Shown here piece by piece: positions 25,301 to 37,300 of a stretch of DNA of 64,000 nucleotides. This stretch comes from Scolanthus callimorphus. Lineage: Eukaryota; Cnidaria; Anthozoa; Actiniaria; Edwardsiidae. Within the stretch, counting starts at the first letter, position 1. Each line of letters opens with the position of its first letter. The stretch spans positions 30,404,532 to 30,468,531 of the forward strand of contig CM066912.1 in assembly GCA_033964015.1 (NCBI GenBank), in the 5' to 3' direction. The notes beneath the pieces are model-generated. The model searched no databases, had not been told where the DNA came from, and saw nothing but the letters and a program-made list of their open reading frames with translations. The translations under genes were made by a program, and so were the position numbers.

Positions 25301-28300
25301 ATCACACCTTTTCACACCTATGATCTGACTAGAAATTCTCCTTATTAAAAGCAATAATTTCCTTCTATGTCAAATACGAAAACTTGGTTTTATCGTTGGC
25401 TTCATAATTTGGTCCCTGGGCGGGTCCATGGCTGTACTCTAATAGTGCCCGTCTCTTTTCCCCGAAAGTGTCGATGTACTGTACTCCTGGTAATTTGCGA
25501 AATCTACCATTTCAGCGAAAGTCTTCGTTGCGCGCTGGCTTTCTGTCACGATGAAAAGCCAGTCGACTTCACTAGGTGACGGGACTAGGTAAAATAAGAC
25601 AATCCCCTGATTGGCTTAGATGGTATGACTGACACGATCAAAATCAAACCACGTTTTGAAAATTCAGATTGTAAAACAATAGTGTTGGCTATAATGTAAA
25701 GTTATGTTTTCTAGGCCAATGAGTTCATAGAAAAGAGAGACAAGGCGCTTCAGCAGATAAACGAGCTGGCCAGCCTTGATAAGAGCCCTGCGGTGAAAGA
25801 GAAACAAGAGGTAATGGTATCTACTTCATCGCTGAATGCCATATTGTCGTCTTCTAATAGAACGAGGCATAATCAAACAAAAGGACCATTCATATTCAAA
25901 TAAGGCGGCTATTGTGACATTCAGCGATGATGAAGCATATACCGAGGTAATGCTCCGTCGACAATCAATAGAGATCATCTTTTAGCGTTTCTTTAGCGCA
26001 GCATGAGGAACAACTGACTTGAAACGTAGCACATGGCTTTGGCTCAATTCATACGTCGCGGAAACGTCGTGTCGAACTAAATATATATTTTTTTTCACCT
26101 GAAGATTGCCACGTCGGAATCCGAATTAGTTCGATTCGAATCCTCAGCCGTGCCGCACGGCACATTGGCGGAATTTATAAGAGCGTGCACTTGGTGCCGT
26201 GCACTCCCTTTTGAGTTGATACAGGCAATGTATGAACTGACTGCTTGCAGTCCCTTGGCGAACGTCCTTGAACAAAATAGAAAAGCCTTTGTTAAGCGCG
26301 CTTTCAGTCACCTCCCCCATGGACACTGAGCGTGACTTGACACCTAAACAAGGCGCGTAGGTGAAGCACGCTTTCAGTCGCCTCCCCCATGGGCACTGAG
26401 CGTGACTTGACACCCGAACAAGGCGCGTAGGTGAAGCGCGCTTTCAGTCACCTCCCCCATGGGGCACTCAGCGTGACTTGACACCCGAACAAGGCGCGTA
26501 GGTGAAGCGCGCTTTCAGTCACCTCCCCCATGGGGCACTCAGCGTGACTTGACACCTAAACAAGGCGCGTAGGTGAAGCGCGCTTTCAGTCACCTCCCCC
26601 ATGGGGCACTGAGCGTGGCTTGACACCCGAACAAGGCGCGTAGGTGAAGCGCACTTTCGGGTGCCTCCCCCATGAGCACTGATCGTGACTTGACACCCGA
26701 ACAAGGCGCGTAGGTGAAGCACGCATTCAGTCACCTCCCCCATGGGGCACTGAGCGTGACTTGACACCTAAACAAGGCGCGTAGGTGAAGCGCGCTTTCA
26801 GTCACCTTCCCCATGGGCACTGAGCGTGACTTGACACCCGAACAAGACGCGTAGGTGAAGCGCGCTTTCAGTCACCTCCCCCATGGGCACTGAGCGTGAC
26901 TTGACACCCGAACAAGACGCGTAGGTGAAGCGCGCTTTCAGTCACCTCCCCCATGGGCACTGAGCGTGACTTGACACCTAAACAAGGCGCGTAGGTGAAG
27001 CGCGCTTTCAGTCACCTCCCCCATGGGGCACTCAGCGTGACTTGACACCTAAACAAGGCGCGTAGGTGAAGCGCGCTTTCAGTCACCTCCCCCATGGGCA
27101 CTCAGCGTGACTTGACACCTAAACAAGGCGCGTAGGTGAAGCGCGCTTTCAGTCACCTCCCCCATGGGCACTCAGCGTGACTTGACACCTAAACAAGGCG
27201 CGTAGGTGAAGCGCGCTTTCAGTCACCTCCCCCATGGGGCACTCAGCGTGACTTGACACCTAAACAAGGCGCGTAGGTGAAGCGCGCTTTCAGTCACCTC
27301 CCCCTTGGGGCACTCAGCGTGACTTGACACCCGAACAAAGTAAAGGAACCTGAATAAAAACTTTCACATGCTATCTTTGAAACAAAGGATACCCATGTTG
27401 TTCCTATAAGTGCGCGAAAACCCGCATTTTTCATTATGAAAGGTCTTTTTTTTAAACGTCCTTGAAAATGCCCTTGAAAGCCTGAAAGCGTGGGAACCCT
27501 GTTCAACGGAGTATAACGTTTTCACCATGTAAACCTTTTATTCAGGTTATCAAGATGCAACTCTTCCAAGAGATGGATCAGGTGGCTGAAAAGATCAATT
27601 TGCTTTGTCTTAAAAAGAAAACAGCAGAAAAGAGGTAAATAAAATTGGCAAGCTATCGCACATAAGGGACGGAGGGGGCAGAATGACGTGGGGGACGGGG
27701 CAACTGTCGGAGATAAATCTTTTCGTTATAAAACAGTTTTTGTCATATCTTCTCAGGTCTGCAAAACTACTGGTTGCTGTAAAGAAACTTAAAGGTGAGA
27801 AATATAGTACTTTAGCTGAGAGTATGAACAAGTTATTTCAAAGTATGTGAAATGCCTTGTGGTGTACTTTTTTGCTCATAACACGCTATGACGTATCTGT
27901 ACATCTATTACTTCCATTACACAGTTTAGCGCATTTTACCGAAGAAACACCTATAGAGAGCCCCCTCCCCTATAGAGAACTCAAATTTTCAAAAATTGCA
28001 CTACCCCTGTAGAAATTCCAGACTCCTGTACAACCCCTGTGGAAATTTGAAGCAACCCCTGTGGAAATTCCTCATTCTCTTGTGGGCCTGTGAACATTGC
28101 GCAGGTGCAAATGAATATCCTGTAGAAATTCCAGGGTAAAATGAATGACCCTGTGGAAATTCCAGGGTAGGGGCGTAGCCAGGGGGGGGGGGGGGGGGGG
28201 CAGGGCCCCCTCTTTCTCGGGAGATTTCCCATATATTTACTGTATTTGCTGAAGGAAATTTGAACATTTTCGTCCCATGTTTTCACTATCCGCCCCCCCC

Positions 28301-31300
28301 CCCCCACATGTTATTTCAAAGTATGTGAAATGCCTTGTGGTGTACTTTTTTGCTCATAACACGCTATGACGTATCTGTACATCTATTACTTCCATTACAC
28401 AGTTTAGCGCATTTTACCGAAGAAACACCTATAGAGAGCCCCCTCCCTATAGAGAACTCAAATTTTCAAAAATTGCACTACCCCTGTAGAAATTCCAGAC
28501 TCCTGTACAACCCCTGTGGAAATTTGAAGCAACCCCTGTGGAAATTCCTCATTCTCTTGTGGGCCTGTGAACATTGCGCAGGTGCAAATGAATATCCTGT
28601 AGAAATTCCAGGGTAAAATGAATGACCCTGTGGAAATTCCAGGGTAGGGGCGTAGCCAGGGGGGGGGGGGGGGGGGCAGGGCCCCCTCTTTCTCGGGAGA
28701 TTTCCCATATATTTACTGTATTTGCTGAAGGAAATTTGAACATTTTCGTCCCATGTTTTCACTATCCGCCCCCCCCCCCCCCCCCCCCCTTCAGAAATTC
28801 CTGGCTACGCCGCTGCAGGGTCAAAATCACAGACTCTGTGGAAATTCCGGGGTCAAAATCAGCAAACCCTGTGGAAATTCTAGGGTAAAACACAGCGACC
28901 CCTGTGGCATTTCCTCGATAGGGGTTCCTCGATAGGGGTGTAACGGATATACTATGGAACAGCCCAACAGTAGATTTCCCTTGCATTAAGTCAGAGTTTC
29001 TGATGCAATTAATCACGTTTACAATAACACAGCAGTACATTATGGGCACGGAAATTAAGAAATATTCATAGTCGTTATTTTACGCCTTCTACCAACATTA
29101 TAGGCGTAATTCATCAAAAATCTAGGCGTAAATTGTATCCGGCGCAATTTCGAGCCCTGCTTTTTGTATGACTTATGAACAGGAAATTTCCATCCTTTTT
29201 AATTTGTCTAAGTAGAAAGGATGACACTTTTCTATGTTCTACAGAGGAGAGTAGGCAGATGCAGGAAGAGCGAGACAAGGCCTATCAGAAACTAGGCAAC
29301 CTGTCATTGAGCTCGGACGATCTGGATAGTAGGTAAGGGGCCGACCATTTAACTCTTGAGGGGGGGGGGGGGCTTTTTTGGAAAAAAAATTATCACCGCA
29401 TAACAGAGGTATAAAAAAAATCTTGCACTGGCAAAAAAGCCCCCCCCCCCCCCCCTCAAAAGTTAAAAGGTCGGCTCCTAGGCCGATCCTTGGCGACGTC
29501 ATTGTTTGCATGTGTCACGAAATTTTAAAACGTATGTTGCTATGCTATCAAAATGGCGGACGCAGGCTCTTTAAAGAGCCCTAGTCAGCCACTCCTTTGT
29601 TATTGTTTTCGTTCGATATCAGACAACGAAGTACGTGTAGAAATCTTGAAATAAGTATTCTAAAAACAAAGTTTTATTATTCATTTATCGAATTCAATCG
29701 CAAATATTGCACTATATTCCCTAAATCAGCCGATGGAAATGGATGCTTTCTCTGTCTCGGTATGTTGCTAGGCTGACAAAATGGAGGCTGACAGAGGCTC
29801 TTTAATGCATTCTTCGTTTTCCTTCCAAGGATTGTCAACGTCAAAAGTGAACTTTCAAAAGAGAAAGAGAAAGCTAAAGAAAACGAAGAGACCATACGAA
29901 GCTTACAGGAACAGCTCGCAAATATTAACAAGGAATTAATGTCAACAAGGTATTACTGATCTCACTGGTCATTCTTGTTCCAACCATTCTCGTACCAGGA
30001 ATTCCGCGGCTTGTGACCTCGCGGCGGAGGCTCTGGTGACAGCTATTTGAGGGCCTTTGCTGATTGGTTGAATTGAACGTTTGGGCATGCGCAGAAAGCT
30101 CTTTTGCTGTATCAAATCTCACGCGTGTGTCGGGTACATAAGTACCAAACTACATCCAATAAGATGCAAGTGTACGTGTACGTTCACCTACAGACATTAT
30201 ATAATCTGGAAATAAAAGGTTATGCACTGTCAATGTCACTTGATATCCTCTCTCAACATCCAGCATTTGTGCTATTGTGCTGACTTTGAAGTTTGCAGGG
30301 CTTTCTAACCATTCCACTCCATTAACTTTGATCTTACAGAGAAGAAAGGGAAAGTTTAGCGAAGTCCCTCGGTATAAAGGTGGGTTTCACATTTGATCAG
30401 CTGCTCTTCTCGACCTTTGTTTCCTTGTCATTCCTAATATCAAGTTCACATGTTTTCTTCTAAAGTGTTGCCATACATCTCAAACGAATCATTTTTTATC
30501 GAGAAAAGGAAGGAATAAATTCTCAAAAATCCGTGCAAATTGAGATCGCAAATCCAAACCTCCTTCAACGCGGATGATTTTCTTTGTAAAATCCTGACGA
30601 ATTATTAATGAGTTTGAGAAATACAAATACTTTATTTACATTTTACCTTTTATTATATAGACACGAGTGTTTTACTGGGAAATACGCCACTCGTAGATCT
30701 CATACGAAGCTTCATCCGGGACCTGAGTGGCATATTTTCAAAACAAAAGTGCGTGGAAATCAATTTGGAATATTTGGAGTGGCAAGAACAATATTTTACG
30801 AATGAGCGCACTCTAATTATTGTATAAACTATCGTGTTTTATCAGGATTTCGGCCACTGAGAAATAATTCACACGTGTGAAACATTACGATAATGTCCAC
30901 TATCGCGAATTCATCAAATCAAACAGTTTTCACAAAAAAAAAACGTTTATATAATAAGCAGAATAATACATGGACGCTAGGAGATATGAAGTTTATCTTC
31001 TCGTGTTCAAATTTGATATCTCATTCGTTCCCTGCGCTCACTCGTGAGATATCCAAATTTGAACACTCGAAGATAAATTCCATATCCGCGTGCGCCCATG
31101 TATTATTCTTTAACAAAGGGTCATGTTTTTCAACTTTTATTGTTGTAGTGTGAAGAGAGACAAGAACTTGAAAGAAAGTTGATAGATGCTCATAGGTAAG
31201 ATGGATGGCTTCCTGTCGTTTGTCTCAGTAGGCATTTATGCATTGTATAGAGTTAAATCCCTCTTTTGTATTATTTAATTATGTATTGCAATTCAATTGT

Positions 31301-34300
31301 CGAAGAAATGTGATAATAATCTTCTAAAGCGTTTAAATCATCTTGTTTATGCGTCGCAGTAGTTTGAATACTCTCCGTAACAGACGCGTATTTATAGTGG
31401 GCTGTTAATTCTTGGAGTTTTACACAAGTTTGCAGGTAGAAGCGAGATAAAACGAGAAAGTAGGCGGTCATTTATTGTTGTCATCTGGCTCACTTTTGAA
31501 AGCCCTGACCAGTGTAGTTATTTGTTCCTGGAACTTGTTGTCGAAAAACCTGTATGCTTTCTTTTGTTTTCCAGGTCACAAAGTGAACTCGACATCCAAC
31601 AAGCTCATCAAATTTGTAAGTTTTTCAGAGGGTTCGTAAGCGTCCTGGAAATCCTGGAATATCCTAGGTTTTCATTTACTTCCTGGAAAGTCCTGTCCTG
31701 GAATTTTAAGGAAAATCCTGGAAAACTCATGGAAAAAGGTTTCAAATCAAATGTGGTTGGATCAGTCAGTTTCGTGAATCTGATTTTAGGCTGCAAACTA
31801 TGACATCCAGACTTACGATGTTTTTCCGAGGGGAGGGACATTTCTACCCTCCTGGAAAACTCAAGTGTTTGACTGAGTGTTTTGTCCGTGTATAAATAAA
31901 GTCTGTCTGTCTGACTTCCTGAAAAATCCTGGATTTGTGTTACCCAGAACGCTAACGAACCCTGTTTTCAATTCTTGGTACGGATATCTCCACAGTAGAT
32001 ATTTTAAGAGGCAAACAACACATTGGCTTTTGTGATGTTTCACGAGAGCTACAAATGGACGAGATGATTTTAAGACATGTTTAGTGTAAACATGTTTCAA
32101 CCCTAGTGTGAACACTATGAGAGTGCGAACTCGTCTATTGTACACGAAGAAAACCATTGAGTCCAGAAACCCCTGATGTAATCACCATGAAATAAAAGCC
32201 TAAGATGAAACGCTTTTTTCTTATTACAGTGAGGGTCAAAGAGCTCGAGGACGAACACTCGAAACTAATGACACAACTTACTATGGAGAAACAACGTACC
32301 GCAGCTCTAGAGGTAACAATGAACACCACCACAGGAGCCTCCATCACCTAGTGGTGTGCGTCCGAAACACAGGGAGCCCACCAACAGCAGCCTCCATCAC
32401 CTAATGTGCGGCAATGCACAGGGAGCCCATCACCAGGGGTATCCATCACCTAGTGGTGGGCGTCCGAAACACAGGGAGTCCATCAACAGCAGCCTCCATC
32501 ACGTAGTGTGCGGCAATGCACAGGGAGCCCATCACCAGGGGTCTCCATCACCTTGGTTGGCGTCCGAAGCACAGGAGAAGATCCATCTATTTTTCGGTTG
32601 TAGATTTTCAATATTCCGCGAAAAGTAGTTGAGGCAGTGCGAGGTCAACCCTGATTTGGGCCTGATCCTAAAGGATACTGTATGATCCAATAGGATCCTG
32701 TATGATCTTAAAGGATACTGTATGATCCAATGGGATCCTGTATGATCCTATAGGATACTGTATGATCCTAAAGGATACTGTATGATCCAATAGGATCCTG
32801 TATGATCTTAAAGGATACTTACTGTATGATCCAATGGGATACTGTATGATCCTATGGGATCCTGTATGATCCTAAAGGATCCTGTATGATTCTATAGGGT
32901 TCTGTATGATTGTATATGGTCCTGTTATGGTGTTTCACCGGGGCTGCATCGAGTAAGAATGACCGACGAATGGAAGGATAGCCAGGCGGGTAGATCGACG
33001 TCTCATCGTTTTTTTTTGTGTGTGTGTGTGCAGGAATCGCTCCACTTGTCTGTCAGTAAACACAGTAATGAGATGCAAGAGATCATGGACATGATACCCT
33101 ACACCCATGACACTGAACTGCTCAACAGAAATAAACAGGTAAGCACCTTCCTCTTCCCCTATTCCCCTTCTACTAGTCCCCTAGCCCCCTTCCCCTAGTC
33201 CCCTAGCCCCTTCCCTGTGACCTAGTCCCCTAGCCACCTTCCCCTAGTCCCCTAGCCCCCTTCCCCTACCCCTTTAATTTAATAGAAGAACCTCCCTCGG
33301 ACAAAGATTTGGCCACCAACAAAGCTGGTGTCTGCCCTACAGAGTAATTTTAAAGGCCCATAGATCCCAAAGGGGTTCCTATTATTCTTCGCATTTCACA
33401 AGTTCAAACTGACAATTTGCATCGAGTTTTCAACTGCGTTTTATCCTTGTGAGCTTGCAATGCGACTTGGGTGCTTATGGGCCTGAGTGGCAAAGTTGAC
33501 CAACAAACACTTCTGTACAGTGCTTGCGACTGGTCTTCATATAAATTCTCAACTTTATGAGCGCTTGCAATGAGATAAAAACACTTGAGAGAATTCAAAT
33601 CGACCGACCTACAGCTTTGATTGATGTCGAAGCCATCTTGAACTCACAAAGATAAAACGCAACACAGGCATAACCCGCCGACCAATCAGAATCACTACCC
33701 AGATCTGTGCAGTGTCACGCCACCCAGTACGTTGCATTTGACTATATTGCTCAGACGTCTCGCTCAAATCGTTTGATTTTGAGCGGGCGTCTGTTAACTC
33801 AGGCTAGCCTTTAAATAGTAGTATCAGAAACATATAACTTAGTTGAAACATGTAACGGCGAACCAAGCTGTGGATTATTCGAGATGAATTTATGACCATA
33901 TTTGGTCAATAATGAACTCTCGACTGCTAACCCAAGCAGGTTTCCTCTTCATAATGTTTCATTTTTCGCTCATATAAAGTAGAGCAACAGTGGTAAGTGA
34001 TAATATACTAACATTTAACATCTTGAAGTCTTGCAACAACATTATTTTCAAAATCTGTTCAATTCTTTATTCTGCGAATATTCCGCAGCTTGGCACTAAA
34101 ATAATGCATGTTTGTTACACGTTTCAACTCACTTATATGTTTCTGGTAGTATTCAATTATACCAAGTGATCTCAATGTTGTATTTGTGTCTTCTAGTCCC
34201 CACGTTCTTCGTCCCCTCGCATTACTGCCCACACCTTACGGACACGACTACAAGACTACATTAATACCATGCAGATTATGGCACCACTACAGGTAAGACA

Positions 34301-37300
34301 TGACGAGAAAACAGTTTGTGAGATATGGTATGGTACCTTTATAATATTCATCCATTATTCATAGGATGCTCATCCAATCTCTGCACTGGATTCGGATCAG
34401 GCGACACTACTTGTAATCCCCGATACCACATGGCTAGGTGTCTGATACAAAATACTAATTCATCTAATTAGTATTCTGTATCTGATACAGAATACTAATT
34501 AGACCAATTAGTATTCTGTATAGGACACCTTCCAGTGCAGCACTCAGTCTTTGAACAGTTGGATATTTGTTTCAAATAACACATATCCTCTACTGTTCAA
34601 AGGCTGAAGGGGACCACTCTAGTGAAGTCCAAGTATGGTCTTCTCTGGTAGAGCAGTACCTAAAAAAAATTCATCTCAGAAACTATATGTTGTTTTAGTC
34701 CGGCTAGTTCCATGTGGGACAGGAATCATGCCTTCTGCGCATGCTTTCTGCAAAATGATTGGCGTTTTTTGTAAACACCCGAAAATTCTATCATTTTCAA
34801 TGCACATTCAATTTAATATAAGTACAAAAGTTAGAATATCATAAGTACTTTACAATATTCGTGTCTATGTTGTATACAACATAGCCACTCATATTGTAAA
34901 TAGTACTTATTTCTAGACGCTAACTCTGACAGCTCGTTAGATGATTTCTACCGAGGGCGTCCATACATAAAAATAGTCAGTGTAAAAAATGAGAATAAAA
35001 ATATACACTAAAGGTATCTGTGAGTGGTTAGCTCCTTGTTGAATGAAGACAATGTCTTCGATTCCTTGATTTGAGGGGTGAGACTATTCCATAGCTTAGC
35101 CCCGCAATGATTGAGCCAGCATAGTATTTTGTGAGGCCCTAGCATGGCAAACCATTTCTCTACACCTGCGTTGTTGTGGAGGAGCGGGACTAAATAATAA
35201 CAATGCCACCATTGTAAAACGATGCAGTCCCTCTTCCTACCCGGATATGGCCAGAGATAGTATTTAAAGTTGTGAAAAGAACTGTGGTAACAACGTTTTT
35301 AGTGTTAGGGAACTAAACATTTGCATATTTCTGGGGTAAAATATGAAATTGGGCAACCAAATAGTCTCTTCTGGCAACTATCCCGGGGGGACCCCCTTTT
35401 TTGAGGCGGGGTGTGGGTGCTCGTCGTAATTTTTAGGGCTTAAAATTTAGGCCTCTGGTCACTTTTAGAGGGTAAAAATCTAAAATTTGCATTTTTTTCC
35501 AGATAGGTACCATTTTAGGGGTCCGCTCTAGGAAATCAAGCAACAATGTTTTTATCAATATCACTCTTGTAGGTACCTATGAGGGGTCAAAATCAACTAT
35601 GCCACGCTCTTTTTGGTAACTTTTAGGGGTAAAATCGAAAGTTCCCGACGAGGAACCTGCCCTAAAAATGTGGGAGTCCATCCTCCCCCGGGGGAGGCTT
35701 TTATACTTGACCCTTGCGGAATACCGATGTGTGTCATGGAAAGCTTGTCAGCCAAACTGTCGTTGAAAGGTTAATTAACAAATCCAGACAGATAAACAAT
35801 TTGTGACTTTCCCCTTTAACCTCAAGCTTGTACTTCTCTAGGGTGCCGTTCGAGATTCTCCCGATGGAAAGCCGCGAAGTGAACTGGATGAGAGTTCACA
35901 AGATTCCAAGTCCACAAGTAGTGTTCCTCACCCTAGCCCCCTCGGGCGCGCTTCTCGAGGCTTCCCCTCTCCCCTCTCTCGTCTGTGTCATCACAAAGCC
36001 CTGGCAGGTCGGCCCAGAGCCCTGACCTGGTGAGGGGTCAGACGGCGGCGTCGCTAGGCGAGACGCCAGACAGCGTCTTTAAGTATACGGCGTCTACAGG
36101 GTCACAAACAGATTTAACATCGGAATACTTGAAGGTAAGACGAATTCTTGCTTCCGAGCTATTGGACCTTGTTGTATGTCATGGGATGATTCCTCGGGGT
36201 GGTTACAGTTGTCAATGTTTTCTCACTTTAACGAGTGCACGAGTATATGTGCAGAACTAACAAAAGGAATCATCACCTGAATTGGGTTGCAACAAGATGT
36301 AAGCACCGTTAGCCGATTTGGTATGATGCCAATGCTGATTGTTGACACCCTTGCGTTGTGTAGACCTTAGAGGAAATTACCGGACGCGAGGACGTTCCAG
36401 GAGAATCCAGTGATGACTCTAGACGAACCAGACCGGCGAGTCGTTGGAAGCGCAAACCTGGTGTCAACTTTAGAACAACTAGTGAAACTGGCGAAGACAT
36501 GGACAGTTCGTTAAACAGTAGTAACTTTGTGGATGGGGTCTCTCTACATGTCCGGTATATTTATAGACTAGGGCCTAGGGCATACGTCGAATTAGGGTCG
36601 CGTCGATTGCATTTTTTTTTCAAAAGATACCGACTCATTACACTTTCAAAAATAAATTATCTATTTAAATGTATTCGACACGACGTTAATTCGACGTATG
36701 CCCTAGGCCTAATCTCTGCATAGCAAGTGATCATTTGTTGTTCTTGTTGATTGTTACCTCTAAATTGTCACATTATGATTGTCTCTATTTGCAGACCGGC
36801 GCCTAATGAAAAGGAAGTAGAGGTAAGTGCATTTTCTTTGTTTTCTTTCTTTTAAATTTCTGTATAGAAATGGCTGCAATTCACCGATCCCGCATTCATT
36901 GTTATACCCCTAGTTACTGTTGCTACGTCGGACAAGCCAAATTTTATATTTGGCATAGAGCGCGGAAAAGACACCGATTGCAGGGAGGTGTTAGAAGTTG
37001 TTGCATGCAATTTGGATTTTTATCTTGAAAAACTGAATAATTATTGAAAAATCTATGTGGCTAAATGCAATTTAGGCGAAGTTAGAAACCGAGACGGTGC
37101 ATGCGCTCAGTATAGTGTTGCGTGACACTGGCCGCCGGGTGGACCTTGGGGTTTTAAGGGGCGACCCATGTGGGTGTATCATATGTCATCGGCGCTTAGG
37201 CTTGACAGCAACCCGAGGGGCTTTAGTATGCTTGGCACTGAGCGCGTTAGGGTGCCAACATTAGCAGCGGTTCAAAGTGTCCCACCCTCCCTTCCCTCGT

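Noticed and set aside
26118..26150. TTCGATTCGAATCC as a tRNA TPC arm
   Set aside because: It is a small palindrome without a tRNA-like upstream half.
26285..27345. Regular repeat array that might be taken for a CRISPR locus
   Set aside because: Units are contiguous 70-71 bp tandem repeats with no variable spacers, in an intron of an animal gene; it is a minisatellite.
28001..28762. Proline- and glycine-rich frames over poly-C and poly-G tracts
   Set aside because: They are translations of homopolymers and duplicated intron sequence.
36364..36537. Exon 29 ending at the GTCTCT donor
   Set aside because: It would read exon 30 in a frame with an immediate TAA; the GTATAT donor at 36555 keeps the frame open.
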